DNA of 43,751 nucleotides from Acidimicrobiaceae bacterium (GTDB lineage: Bacteria; Actinomycetota; Acidimicrobiia; Acidimicrobiales; RAAP-2). The stretch is from positions 1 to 43,751 of the forward strand of contig JABEUQ010000068.1 in the NCBI GenBank assembly GCA_013044265.1, in the 5' to 3' direction. Of the stretch, positions 30,571 through 39,273 are shown piece by piece (within the stretch, counting starts at the first letter, position 1; each line of letters begins with the position of its first letter). The translations under genes and the position numbers were made by a program. The notes below the pieces were generated by a model. It saw only the letters and a program-made list of their open reading frames with translations, was not told the origin of the DNA and did no database searches.

Positions 30571-31292
30571 GCACATTGACAATTCAGGGCCTGCGTGTCG
30601 AAGTCGCGGGCAAGGAAGTCCTGAAGGGTTTCGACCTGACGATGGCCTCGGGAGAAGTCCACGTCATCATGGGTCCCAACGGCTCAGGTAAATCGACCCT
30701 GGCCCACGCTCTCGCGGGACATCCGGGCTACAAGGTCTTAGCGGGCTCGGTAGTAATCGACGACATTGAATTGCTTGATCTCTCCGCGACCGAGCGCACG
30801 CGTCACGGACTCTTCTTGGCGCTGCAACACCCGATGGAGGTTCCCGGGGTGCGCCCCATTGACCTACTGGTCGCGGCCGGCGCACCGCGTGAGGGACTAC
30901 GCGAACGTATGGGCGAGGAGGCTCGTCGAGTCGAGTTGCGCCCAGAGGTGCTTGAGCGCTTCGTCAACGTTGACTTGTCCGGTGGTGAGCGCAAGCGCGC
31001 TGAGATGGTGCAACTAGCGATTCTGCAGCCGAAGTTCGCGATGCTCGACGAGATTGACTCCGGACTTGACGTCGATGCGCTGGGTGCCGTGGCGCGGCGA
31101 CTTCAAGGGGCCACCACCGAGTGGAACTGTGGAGTATTGGCGATTACGCACTTTCGCAGACTGCTGCACGAATTGACCCCCACCATGATTCACGTGGTCT
31201 CAGAAGGTCGCGTCGTCGCTACAGGTGGTCCCGAAATGGCAGAAATCCTGGAGAAGGATGGTTACGAGCCGTTCCGAATTGTCCAGAAGTAG
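30567..31292 (+). CDS. sufC: SufC ATPase, first copy (sufC1)
   Basis: ATPase of the SufBCD scaffold, 241 residues. Walker A is GPNGSGKST, followed by the SufC-type Q region FLALQHPMEVPGVRPID. The signature is VDLSGGERKRAEMVQLAIL, Walker B is FAMLDEIDSGLDVDAL and the H-loop is ITHFRRLLHEL. The TTG start overlaps the Rieske stop (TTGA) and has AGGTGG eight bases upstream; an upstream extension of 41 codons would lie inside the Rieske gene and is rejected. It closes the sufB-x-sufD-Rieske-sufC operon. A second SufC is encoded 3.1 kb away on the other strand. Confidence 0.94.
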   Translation: MSTLTIQGLRVEVAGKEVLKGFDLTMASGEVHVIMGPNGSGKSTLAHALAGHPGYKVLAGSVVIDDIELLDLSATERTRHGLFLALQHPMEVPGVRPIDLLVAAGAPREGLRERMGEEARRVELRPEVLERFVNVDLSGGERKRAEMVQLAILQPKFAMLDEIDSGLDVDALGAVARRLQGATTEWNCGVLAITHFRRLLHELTPTMIHVVSEGRVVATGGPEMAEILEKDGYEPFRIVQK

Positions 31293-31327
31293 ACCGGTTT
31301 CTTAAAAAGCGCTGGTAAAGTTGCCCG

Positions 31328-32695
31328 ATGCCCTCGGACTCTCCTGATGCTCCACGTGGTCGGTCGCGTCGCTCGACGCCTGCCCCCGGTGGTCTGGCGA
31401 ACGCCCACCGCTTAGCCGCGCTCGGCGAGGCTATCGACGAAAAGACTGGCGTGAAGCCGAGGAAGCGAAAGAATAAAGTACCGAAGTCGGCGCGCACCGG
31501 GTGGCGTCGTCACAAGAAGTTGATTTACTCAAGCGTCTCGGTGGTACTCGTTATCGTGCTACTGATCGGCGGCGGTTACCTCTATACCCTGTGGCAACTC
31601 GGGCACATCAAGAAGATCAATGTCGCCGGTGAAGTCGCGCGTGTTGGTAACCAGCCGTTCAACATCCTTGAGATCGGTTCAGACTCGCGAGCTGGTCTCT
31701 CGGGTTATATCGCCGCCCAAACCGGTGCCTCGACGGGACAGGCGGCGGGTCAGCGCAGTGACGTCGTCAAAATAATGCACGTCGACCCGGCCAAGGGGAC
31801 CATCACGGTCTTATCGATCCCACGCGACACCGTGACGACATTGTTGGCGAACCAGGGACTCTTCGGCAAAGCCAACCGACTGAATGTCAACTTTGGTACC
31901 GGACCCTCGCTACTGGCCCAGACCATCACTGCCAATTTCGGTATCCCGATCGCCCACACCGTCGTGGTGAGTTTTGAAGGAATCATCAATGCCGCGCAAG
32001 CTATCGGCGGGGTCTACATGAATTTTCCCTACCCGGCCAAGGACGCCTTCTCGGGTCTGAACTTTCCCCACGCGGGTTGCCAGATCGTGAACAACTTCCA
32101 GGCCCTCGCCCTAGTGCGCAGCCGCCACTATCAGTGGTACCAGAATGGCGTCTGGACTACTGACGTCACGAGTGATTACGGGCGCATCTACCGCCAGAAT
32201 GAGTTCTTGAAGGCCATGATCGACAAGGCCAAGGGTCTGTATAACCCCTTCACCATTAATAGTTTCATCTCCAAGTTGACTACCGGAGTCGCCCTCGACA
32301 GCAATTTCTCCGCTGGAGAGCTCATTGGACTCGCAATCAAGTTTCATAATCTCGACCCGGCGAACTTGGTAACTTACACGCTGCCCACCGCCCCAGGTAG
32401 CTACGGCAACCTCGGCAGTATCCTCTTCGTGCAAGAACCCACCATGCAAAAGTTGCTCTATCAGATCTTCGGTTCGCAGTTGCAAAAACCCACTAACCCA
32501 CCGCCCGTAAATTCGGCCGGATATTCACCAGGCTGGACAATCCCGACGACGACGGCCACGACGTCGTCGGTGGTGATTCCTTCTACGGGGGCCAAGTTTC
32601 TGGTGAACGTGGCGGCGAGCACTGCGACGACTACGACGACGATTCCCCCAGAGGGTCAGCAGTACTTCGATCCGACGCCCTGCACCCCTAAATAA
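31328..32695 (+). CDS. LytR-CpsA-Psr (LCP) family cell-wall ligase
   Basis: A 455-residue membrane-anchored protein that in this family transfers glycopolymers from lipid carriers to peptidoglycan. The cytoplasmic tail (1-64) is basic; the membrane helix is about 65-85. The LCP domain follows with FNILEIGSDSRAGLSG, RSDVVKIMHVDPAKG, LSIPRDTVTT, the block RLNVNFGTGPSLLAQTITAN and the late ALALVRSRHYQWY and DYGRIYRQNEFLKAM. The C-terminal tail (about 395-455) is Pro/Thr/Ser-rich with runs of Thr (ATTTTTIPPEG), a likely wall-spanning linker. No clear ribosome site precedes the ATG. Its place between the two suf arms seems accidental. Confidence 0.9.
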   Translation: MPSDSPDAPRGRSRRSTPAPGGLANAHRLAALGEAIDEKTGVKPRKRKNKVPKSARTGWRRHKKLIYSSVSVVLVIVLLIGGGYLYTLWQLGHIKKINVAGEVARVGNQPFNILEIGSDSRAGLSGYIAAQTGASTGQAAGQRSDVVKIMHVDPAKGTITVLSIPRDTVTTLLANQGLFGKANRLNVNFGTGPSLLAQTITANFGIPIAHTVVVSFEGIINAAQAIGGVYMNFPYPAKDAFSGLNFPHAGCQIVNNFQALALVRSRHYQWYQNGVWTTDVTSDYGRIYRQNEFLKAMIDKAKGLYNPFTINSFISKLTTGVALDSNFSAGELIGLAIKFHNLDPANLVTYTLPTAPGSYGNLGSILFVQEPTMQKLLYQIFGSQLQKPTNPPPVNSAGYSPGWTIPTTTATTSSVVIPSTGAKFLVNVAASTATTTTTIPPEGQQYFDPTPCTPK

Positions 32696-32729
32696 TCAGT
32701 ACTCGCAAGCACCCAAGGTCCGCGCCACG

Positions 32730-33197
32730 CTAAGCGTCAACCTCGTCGAGTGCTTGGGTGAGGGTGTTCCACGCGAGTGTTGCACACTTGATGCGAACCG
32801 GAAATTTCACGACTCCGGCCAGCGCAGCCAATTCACCGAGTCGTCGCAGGTTCGCCTCGCCACTGGGGTCCGTCGCTTCCTCACCGAGCTTCGTTTCACG
32901 TGTCATCATCAAGTCTTTGAAGGTGGCGATGGTGGCGCGCACGTGCTCGAGGGGCTTGCCCTTGACGGCAGTGCTCATGAGCGATGAGGAGGATTGTGAG
33001 ATCGAACAGCCGTGGCCGGTCAGTTTGATATCGGTAAGCACTCCATCTTCAATTTGGACGTAGATGACAATCTCATCACCACACAGGGGATTAAATCCTT
33101 CAGTACGGTGAGCGGGTGGAGCGAGTTCACCGCGGTTGCGTGGAGATCGGTAGTGGTCGAGGATGATTTCGCGATAGAGGTCGTCAAGATTCGCCAC
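32730..33197 (-). CDS. sufU: SufU-type Fe-S assembly protein / sulfurtransferase
   Basis: A 155-residue IscU-fold protein. In Gram-positives SufU is a zinc protein that takes sulfur from SufS. The ligands are C39-G-D41 (NPLCGDEIVIY), C64 (TGHGCSISQSSSSLM) and C138 (RIKCATLAWNTL). The 18-21-residue insert between the second and third ligands, typical of SufU, is present (about 100-120). The GTG at 33197 is two bases after the sufS stop; the longer open frame upstream lies within sufS. Last gene of the leftward sufC2-sufS-sufU operon. Confidence 0.93.
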   Translation of the reverse strand: MANLDDLYREIILDHYRSPRNRGELAPPAHRTEGFNPLCGDEIVIYVQIEDGVLTDIKLTGHGCSISQSSSSLMSTAVKGKPLEHVRATIATFKDLMMTRETKLGEEATDPSGEANLRRLGELAALAGVVKFPVRIKCATLAWNTLTQALDEVDA

Positions 33198-33199
33198 GA

Positions 33200-34435
33200 T
33201 TACCCGAACATCTCTACGGCGTGAGTGAGGGCCTCGAGCAGCGCGTCGGTGTCGCTCACGAGAGAATAGGGACCGAAGGACGCGCGCGCCGTGGCGGCGA
33301 GACCGAAGCGCTTCATTAGTGGTTTCGCGCAGTGGTGACCGGGTCGCACGCACACTCCGAACTGGTCGAGCACCTGGGCCACGTCGTGGGGGTGCACGCC
33401 TTGGACGTCGAGGGAGATGACGCCGCCGCGCGCTTCGGTGTCGGGTGGTCCAATCACGCGCACCCGCCCATCGAATTCCAGAGCCAATCGCGTCAATGCG
33501 TCGCCGGTGAGGTCCTTTTCGTGGGCCGCGATGTTCTCCATGCCCAGACCCTCAAGGTAGCGCACGGCGGCGGCGAATCCAGCGGCTTGGGCGATTGGCG
33601 GTGTGCCAGCCTCGAACTTCGAGGGCCCGCTCGCTGGCGTGAAACCGTCAGTGCTGACATCCTTAATCATGCCACCACCACCCAGGAACGGGGGCATCGC
33701 GGCCATGATCTCTTGGCGAGTCCAGAAGACACCGAGGCCGGTGGGGCCGAGCATTTTGTGCGCCGAGAAGATCATGAAGTCGGCGTCGAGTGCGACGAGG
33801 TCGGTCGCCAGGTGCGCCACGGACTGTGCTCCGTCGACGGCGAGCAGGGCCCCGTGCGAGTGCGCGAGATTTGCGAGTTCGCGAATCGGATTGATTGTGC
33901 CCAATACGTTGCTCATTGCCGTCACCGATACGAGCTTCACGCCGTGCATCGACTCTTCGATGTTGCTGAGATCGAGTCGGTAATCATCCGTGACGGGGAT
34001 AAAACGTACTTCGACACCATGGCTTTCACGTAGCTGGAACCAGGGCACGATGTTGGCGTGATGTTCCATCTCACTCACGAGCACAACATCACCCGGCTGC
34101 AGGAAAGCGGCGCCCCAGGAGCGCGCCAGCAAGTTAAACGACTCAGTGGCGTTCTTCGTGAAGACAATCTCCTCGGAGCCTCCCGGTGCGTTCAAGAAGT
34201 GGGCCGCTGACTCACGCGCACCTTCGTATATGGCGGTGGCTTCATTAGCGGTCTGATAGACACCACGATGCACGTTGGCGTGATGGAACTGGTAATAGCG
34301 GTCCATCGCTTCGATGACCGAGCGCGGGGTGAGCGAGGAGGCGCCGGAGTCGAGGTAGGTTATCGGTCGTCCGTTGATGACTCGATTCATCAGCGGAATG
34401 TCGCCGCGTACCAACTTGGGGTCGAAGCGGGTCAC
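33200..34435 (-). CDS. sufS: SufS cysteine desulfurase
   Basis: Group II PLP-dependent desulfurase, 411 residues, that takes sulfur from cysteine as a persulfide. The PLP lysine is K227 in FSAHKMLGPTGLGVFW and the catalytic cysteine is C369 in RPGHHCAKPLM, within the short lobe typical of SufS. Other blocks are ITYLDSGASSLTPRSVIEAM, YQFHHANVHRGVY, ENATES-like FTKNATESFNLLA and LLAVDGAQSVAHLATD. The GTG overlaps the sufC2 stop (GTGA), and sufU follows two bases after its stop, matching the known functional pair. Confidence 0.96.
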   Translation of the reverse strand: MTRFDPKLVRGDIPLMNRVINGRPITYLDSGASSLTPRSVIEAMDRYYQFHHANVHRGVYQTANEATAIYEGARESAAHFLNAPGGSEEIVFTKNATESFNLLARSWGAAFLQPGDVVLVSEMEHHANIVPWFQLRESHGVEVRFIPVTDDYRLDLSNIEESMHGVKLVSVTAMSNVLGTINPIRELANLAHSHGALLAVDGAQSVAHLATDLVALDADFMIFSAHKMLGPTGLGVFWTRQEIMAAMPPFLGGGGMIKDVSTDGFTPASGPSKFEAGTPPIAQAAGFAAAVRYLEGLGMENIAAHEKDLTGDALTRLALEFDGRVRVIGPPDTEARGGVISLDVQGVHPHDVAQVLDQFGVCVRPGHHCAKPLMKRFGLAATARASFGPYSLVSDTDALLEALTHAVEMFG

Positions 34436-35193
34436 AGGCCGACCGGGCGGCGCAGTTCGTCGTAGCCTCGCTCCTCGATGGCTTGGGCCAGGGAGGCATC
34501 ACCCGAGGTGTCGATGCGCCCATCAATCAAAACATGTACCTGGTCGGGTTTGATCTCTTCGAGGAGTTTCACGTAGTGCGTCACTACTAGTACCCCCATG
34601 TTGGGGTGTTCCTCGCGCACGGTACGAACGCCACGGGCCACGATGCGTAGCGCGTCGATGTCGAGTCCGGAGTCAGTCTCGTCCAGCAGTGCCAGGGCGG
34701 GCGCGAGCAGAGCCATCTGCAGCACTTCATTCCGTTTGCGTTCGCCGCCGGAGAATCCTTCGTTGAGGTGTCGTTCGGCGAAGGCCGGGTCCATCCCGAG
34801 CCGGTCCATCCACTCCATCAAGTCGAGTCGCACTTCGAGCACGCTGAGTTCATCGAGACCCTTCCGCGCAGCAATCGCTTGACGAAGGAATTGCACCACC
34901 GACACACCCGAGATCGCTTCAGGGTACTGAAAGGCTAGGAAGATCCCGGCGCGCGCTCGTTCGTCGGGTGTCCACTTCGCGATGTCTTCACCGTGCAGCA
35001 GTATGGTGCCCTCGGTGATCACGTAGCCGGGATGCCCCATGATGACGTTGGCTAGGGTTGACTTACCCGCACCGTTAGGTCCCATGAGCGCGTGTACCTC
35101 ACCAGCGTTCACCACCAGATCGACGCCGCGCAGGATGCTGGCGCCATCGGCCTGTGCGTGGAGATTCTTGAGTTCGAGCAGGGGCGTTGTCAC
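34432..35193 (-). CDS. sufC: SufC ATPase, second copy (sufC2)
   Basis: A 253-residue SufC, closer to the textbook sequence than sufC1. Walker A is GPNGAGKST, Q region FLAFQYPEAISGVSVVQF, signature GFSGGERKRNEVLQMALL, Walker B LALLDETDSGLDIDAL and H-loop VTHYVKLLEEI. It has the middle insertion ARKGLDELSVLEVRLDLMEW that sufC1 lacks in this form. The GTG start follows GTAGG. It heads the leftward sufC2-sufS-sufU operon. Two SufC proteins could form mixed SufBCD complexes or serve different conditions. Confidence 0.95.
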   Translation of the reverse strand: MTTPLLELKNLHAQADGASILRGVDLVVNAGEVHALMGPNGAGKSTLANVIMGHPGYVITEGTILLHGEDIAKWTPDERARAGIFLAFQYPEAISGVSVVQFLRQAIAARKGLDELSVLEVRLDLMEWMDRLGMDPAFAERHLNEGFSGGERKRNEVLQMALLAPALALLDETDSGLDIDALRIVARGVRTVREEHPNMGVLVVTHYVKLLEEIKPDQVHVLIDGRIDTSGDASLAQAIEERGYDELRRPVGL

Positions 35194-35244
35194 GGGTGAC
35201 AGCCTACTGGTGAGTCCTAAAGTCTGTCTCTCTTCGGACTGAGA

Positions 35245-35862
35245 TCACCAGCCTCGATTCACCCACTCCTCGAGGTGGGGACGCTCAACTCCAAGAGTGG
35301 TGGCACCCCCGTGACCCGGCCACACGACAGTGTCCTCGCTAAAGCGCTGAAAGAGGCGTTCCTCGATGCTGGTGATGATGGTGGGGAAGTCACCACCATC
35401 GAATTTTGTTGATCCGGGCCCGCCGGGGAACAGCGTGTCACCGCTGAAGAGGACGGGCGTGTCCACGAGGGCGAAGCAGATTGACCCGGGGGTGTGTCCG
35501 GGCGTGTGCACCGTGCGCAGGCGCAGGTCGCCTACCGGGAAAGCAGCATCGTCATCGAGCAGGTGGTCGTAGCTGGGGAGTAGATGGGCGTCCTCAGTTC
35601 GGACCCATACCTCGATGCCAGCCTCGCGGGCCTGTTCGACGGCACCGATGTGGTCCCAGTGCCCGTGGGTCTCGAGCACCGCGCTCACTCCCAGTCTCCG
35701 CGCGATCTCGAGGAGACGCTCGTGCTCGTTCGCCGCGTCGATGAGAGCTGCTACTCCGCTTCGTCGACAGCGCACGACGTAGACATTGTTATCGATTGGA
35801 CCGACGACGAAGCGGTGCACTTCGGCGGCGGCATTGGACCACACCAGCGCGACGTTCTCCAT
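35245..35862 (-). CDS. MBL-fold (glyoxalase II-like) hydrolase
   Basis: A 205-residue metallo-beta-lactamase-fold protein with the di-metal motifs THGHWDHIG (HxHxDH), VHTPGHTPGSICF, FSGDTLFPGG and VVWPGHGGATT. It belongs to the hydroxyacylglutathione-hydrolase-like group; actinobacteria use mycothiol, so the true thioester substrate is uncertain. The FPGGPGSTKFDGG loop is shared with short glyoxalase II-like proteins in actinobacteria. No signal peptide. The start faces the alpha/beta hydrolase gene across 58 bases. Confidence 0.9.
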   Translation of the reverse strand: MENVALVWSNAAAEVHRFVVGPIDNNVYVVRCRRSGVAALIDAANEHERLLEIARRLGVSAVLETHGHWDHIGAVEQAREAGIEVWVRTEDAHLLPSYDHLLDDDAAFPVGDLRLRTVHTPGHTPGSICFALVDTPVLFSGDTLFPGGPGSTKFDGGDFPTIITSIEERLFQRFSEDTVVWPGHGGATTLGVERPHLEEWVNRGW

Positions 35863-35920
35863 AATGCGAGTTTGTCAGAACTCCCCCGCGACGTGACCTG
35901 CTTTACGATAGAGGTAAACC

Positions 35921-36667
35921 ATGATTGAACACGAACAAATCTCCAGCGGTTCTTCCGTGCTCGACCTACGGGTGGCACGCTCAGAAACCCGTCCCCTGGC
36001 CAACCACGTTTTGATTTTGGTACACGGTCTGCCTCGAGCGATGGGCATGGGTCGCCAGGCCGCGGGGCTATTGCCCGAGTTGGCCGAGCACCTTTCGAAC
36101 GAATCGGGCTGGCTGGTCGCGACCGGTACCTTGTCGGGGGTGGGATCGAGTACGGGCACTTTCTCAGCGAGTCAGTGGAGGGATGATCTGAAGGCGATCG
36201 TGGACCGTGTCGCTGAAGGAGAACCACGGATTTCCTTGGCCGGATTCGGATTCGGTGGTTCGCTCGCTCTCAACGTCGCCGCGCACGATGCCCGTATCCG
36301 AGGGGTGGCAACCTTCGCTTCGCCGGCTGACCTTGAATTCTGGTGCGGTAACGCGCACGACTTTCATCACGCCGTCCAAGTGGCGGGCGTCGTGGGAGAC
36401 CCGGAAGAACTTTTGGGCCCTGAGGCCCTACACGCGGACGTGATGACGGTTGATCCCGTGGATTCGATAAAGAAGATTCCGCCGCGTCGCCTACTCATTG
36501 GCCATGGTTCTGACGATATGGAAGTGCCCGTCGCCGATGCGCGTTTGCTCGTCGCAGGAGCTGAGGGGCGCTGTGAACTACGCATCATTCAGGGGGCGGG
36601 CCATCAGTTGAGGGCCGATCCGCGCATGGTGGCGACGCTACTGGGGTGGCTTGATCGTCATCGCTAG
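35921..36667 (+). CDS. Alpha/beta-hydrolase-fold protein lacking the nucleophile
   Basis: A 248-residue alpha/beta-hydrolase fold. The oxyanion strand VLILVHGLPRAMG (residues 30-42) and the acid and base positions are present (HGSDD near 195-199, and H228 in GAGHQLR). At the nucleophile elbow the normal G-x-S-x-G reads G108-F-G110-F-G112 (SLAGFGFGGSLAL), so the serine is glycine. It is probably not an esterase of the usual kind and may bind a ligand or act differently. AGAGGTAA precedes the ATG. Divergent from the MBL gene. Confidence 0.8.
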   Translation: MIEHEQISSGSSVLDLRVARSETRPLANHVLILVHGLPRAMGMGRQAAGLLPELAEHLSNESGWLVATGTLSGVGSSTGTFSASQWRDDLKAIVDRVAEGEPRISLAGFGFGGSLALNVAAHDARIRGVATFASPADLEFWCGNAHDFHHAVQVAGVVGDPEELLGPEALHADVMTVDPVDSIKKIPPRRLLIGHGSDDMEVPVADARLLVAGAEGRCELRIIQGAGHQLRADPRMVATLLGWLDRHR

Positions 36668-36844
36668 AGCGTCAGGTGTTCAGCACAGACGCCCTCGTTG
36701 ACGCGGTCGAGTCATCGATGGCGAACGACACGCCCGAGCCACGCGTCGTATCACGTCACGTTTGGAAGCACGAGAGGGACCCGTCAGCGCGCACGCGAAC
36801 GCCGAATGGGAGTGCGCAAGGCTGAGACCTATCAGCGTTTCGGG

Positions 36845-36863
36845 CCCCCGGTACGTCCGGGGG
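36845..36863 (+). promoter_or_regulatory. GC hairpin upstream of the Rrf2-family gene
   Basis: CCCCCGG-TACGT-CCGGGGG, seven perfect pairs with a five-base loop, ends 24 bases before the Rrf2-type ATG. No T-run follows. It is either part of the leader of the rrf2-rnhA mRNA or an operator. The rest of the 220-base gap after the hydrolase gene (36668-36887) shows no gene. Confidence 0.4.
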
Positions 36864-36887
36864 TGACCGCTAGGGCAGAATGGGGGC

Positions 36888-37346
36888 ATGCAGATTCCCG
36901 CCAAGGCTGAGTACGCCATCCGCGCGCTCTTGACATTGGCGGCGAGTACCACTTCGCTGAGCGCTGAACATCTCGCCCAGGAGCAAGAACTACCCTCAAA
37001 GTTCCTTGGGGCAATCATGTCGGATCTTCGCCGTGGAGGTCTGGTGACGAGTCAGCGTGGTCCCGAAGGTGGTTTTCGTCTGGCTCGAGACGCGGACGAT
37101 ATCCAGATTGCCGATATTTTGCGGGTGGTGTCGGGGCCAATGGCGGGCGTTCGCGGTATGCGACCCGAGACTCTGCACTATGAGGGCGAGGCTACTCACC
37201 TGCGAGACGTCTGGGTCGCGGTGCGCGCTGCGCTGCGCGAAGTCCTCGAACACGTGACGCTCGGCGATGTGCTGCGCGGCGACTTACCCTTGTCGGTGAC
37301 TCGGTTCACCAGTGACCCCGACGCGTGGATCACCCGACACCCGTGA
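36888..37346 (+). CDS. Rrf2-family transcriptional regulator without cluster cysteines
   Basis: A 152-residue regulator with the Rrf2 opening MQIPAKAEYAIRALLTLAAS, the winged helix LSAEHLAQEQELPSKFLGAI, MSDLRRGGLVTSQRGPEGGF and the dimer helix RDVWVAVRAALREVLEHVTL. IscR and NsrR bind Fe-S clusters by three cysteines in the region after the wing; this protein has no cysteine at all, so it must sense something else or act like CymR-type members. The next gene, rnhA, overlaps its stop by four bases. Control of the nearby suf genes is possible but not shown. Confidence 0.88.
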   Translation: MQIPAKAEYAIRALLTLAASTTSLSAEHLAQEQELPSKFLGAIMSDLRRGGLVTSQRGPEGGFRLARDADDIQIADILRVVSGPMAGVRGMRPETLHYEGEATHLRDVWVAVRAALREVLEHVTLGDVLRGDLPLSVTRFTSDPDAWITRHP

Positions 37347-37786
37347 CACGTATCCACACCGACGGATCGTGTCGAGGTAATCCGGGCCCGGGCGGTTGGG
37401 CCTGGGCGGCTGGCACTGACTCCTACGCCAGCGGCGCTGCTCCCCATACGACTAACCAGCGCATGGAGGTCCTTGCAGTCATCGAAGCCCTGCAAGCGCA
37501 CCCCGAAGGGGAAATCGAGGTCGTGAGCGATTCCACCTACGTCGTGAAATGTTTTCACGACAAATGGCACAGTGGCTGGCTGCGACGCGGTTGGAAGAAC
37601 TCTCAGGGCCAACCCGTTGCGAATCGCGATCTTTGGGAGGTCTTGATACCTATGGTCGTCAACACGGATCGCGACGTGCGTTTCACCTGGGTCAAGGGCC
37701 ATTCGGGAGACGTGATGAATGATTTTGTGGACGCGTTGGCGACGGAGGCGGCTGATTTGCAACGCGGCCGCAATTCCCTGGGCTGA
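37343..37786 (+). CDS. rnhA: Ribonuclease HI
   Basis: Cuts the RNA strand of RNA-DNA hybrids. The GTG at 37343 overlaps the rrf2 stop (GTGA), giving 147 residues; the frame is open 18 bases further up. The acidic catalytic set is D7 (IHTDGSCRGNPGPGGWAW), E42 (NQRMEVLAV), D63 (EVVSDSTYVVKCF) and D130 (DFVDALA), with H120 in VKGHSGD. The basic handle region HDKWHSGWLRRGWKNSQGQ is present, as in E. coli RNase HI. It is cytoplasmic and probably co-transcribed with the Rrf2 gene. Confidence 0.94.
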   Translation: MTRIHTDGSCRGNPGPGGWAWAAGTDSYASGAAPHTTNQRMEVLAVIEALQAHPEGEIEVVSDSTYVVKCFHDKWHSGWLRRGWKNSQGQPVANRDLWEVLIPMVVNTDRDVRFTWVKGHSGDVMNDFVDALATEAADLQRGRNSLG

Positions 37787-37857
37787 CGGTTTTGCTCCCT
37801 GTTCAAACTCATTAGGATTGCGCGGGGGACAATACAGACTCTTTGAAGGGAATTACG

Positions 37858-39273
37858 GTGGCTAACGAGGTCCAGAAGTTCGATGTCGTCATTATCGGAG
37901 GAGGACCTGGTGGTTACGCCGCCGCCCTCTACGGAGCCGCGGCTGGTCTGAACGTCGCCCTGATCGAGCGTGACAAGGTCGGTGGCACTTGCCTGCACCG
38001 CGGTTGCGTTCCCGCCAAAGAATTTCTTGAGACTGCTCATGTTCGTCGCACTCTGGAGCATTCGGCTGCTTTCGGTATCACGACCAACGGTGTCGAAGTC
38101 GATTTCGCCGTCAGTCAGTCGCGCAAGAATGAGATTGTCGACCGCCTGCACAAGGGCCTGTCGGGGCTCTTGAAGGGTCGCAAGGTAACCATCTTCGACG
38201 GCACCGGCCGCCTCGATGCTGGCCAGAAAGTCACCATTCTCGACGGCGCCGACGCGGGCGTCGTGGCCGAGGGCACCAACGTCATCATCGCGGCCGGCTC
38301 CGTACCGAGAACGTTGCCGGGTTTCGACGTAGACGGCAAGTTCGTGCTGACATCGGACGAGTTCTTGAATCTCGGCACGCTGCCGGCCACCGCCGCGGTC
38401 ATCGGTGGCGGCGCCATCGGGTGTGAGTTCGCCTCGATGCTCGCCGACATGGGAACCAAGGTCACGATTCTCGAGGGCCTACCCTCGATCCTGGCGGGTT
38501 GTGACACCGAGGTCGCCACTGTCGTGCAGCGCGCCTTCAAGAAGCGCGGCATCGAAATCCAGACTGGCGTCAAGATCACCGGTCACACGCCCTCGAAGAA
38601 GACCACTGCCATCACCATGGAGGGAGCCGAGGACGTCAACGTCGAGATGGTCGTAGTGTCGGTGGGCCGTCGCCCGCGCACGGAAGGTCTTTTGGGTGAA
38701 GGGACTGGAGTTGAACTGAACGATCGCGGTTTCGTGGTGGCCGACGGCTACATGCGCACCGCGAACGCGAACGTTTTCGCGGTTGGTGACGTCGTTGCGG
38801 GAACCCCGCAGCTGGCGCACGTTGCTTTCGCTGAGGCCGTCGTGACGATTAAGACGATCCTGGGTGAAGCGGTTGTCCCCGTCGACTATGACCGTGTCCC
38901 CTGGGCCATCTACTCCAACCCTGAGGTGGCCTTCTGCGGACTGACCGAGGCGGCCGCCAAGGAGCGCGGTTACGACGTGGTCGTGAAGAAGGATCCCTTC
39001 GGTGGTAACAGTCGTGCACAAATCATCGGCGACACTGACGGCGTGGTAAAGATCATCGCCGAGAAGCGCGCTGATGGTACCGCCGGCCAGATTCTTGGCG
39101 TGCACATGGCCGGACCATGGGTCACTGAACAGCTCGGTGCGGGGTACTACGCGGTGAACTGGGAGGCCACGGCTGAAGAAGCCGCTGCGCTGATCATGCC
39201 GCACCCGTCGCTCTCAGAGACCTTCGGCGAGACGTTGCTCGCCCTGGCGGGTCGAGGAATCCACGTTGGCTGA
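37858..39273 (+). CDS. lpdA: Dihydrolipoamide dehydrogenase (E3)
   Basis: FAD enzyme that reoxidises the lipoyl group of 2-oxoacid dehydrogenase complexes. From the GTG at 37858 (AAGGGA upstream) it has 471 residues. The FAD motif is DVVIIGGGPGGYAAAL, the redox disulfide is C45-x4-C50 in GGTCLHRGCVPAK, the NAD site is AAVIGGGAIGCEFASMLADM and the catalytic His-Glu pair is H449/E454 in MPHPSLSETFGETL. The E2 gene starts inside its last codons (8-base overlap), so lpdA, E2 and the fused lipB-lipA form one operon. Confidence 0.95.
   Translation: MANEVQKFDVVIIGGGPGGYAAALYGAAAGLNVALIERDKVGGTCLHRGCVPAKEFLETAHVRRTLEHSAAFGITTNGVEVDFAVSQSRKNEIVDRLHKGLSGLLKGRKVTIFDGTGRLDAGQKVTILDGADAGVVAEGTNVIIAAGSVPRTLPGFDVDGKFVLTSDEFLNLGTLPATAAVIGGGAIGCEFASMLADMGTKVTILEGLPSILAGCDTEVATVVQRAFKKRGIEIQTGVKITGHTPSKKTTAITMEGAEDVNVEMVVVSVGRRPRTEGLLGEGTGVELNDRGFVVADGYMRTANANVFAVGDVVAGTPQLAHVAFAEAVVTIKTILGEAVVPVDYDRVPWAIYSNPEVAFCGLTEAAAKERGYDVVVKKDPFGGNSRAQIIGDTDGVVKIIAEKRADGTAGQILGVHMAGPWVTEQLGAGYYAVNWEATAEEAAALIMPHPSLSETFGETLLALAGRGIHVG

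Noticed and set aside
33332..34033. 233-codon plus-strand frame
   Set aside because: Antisense to sufS.
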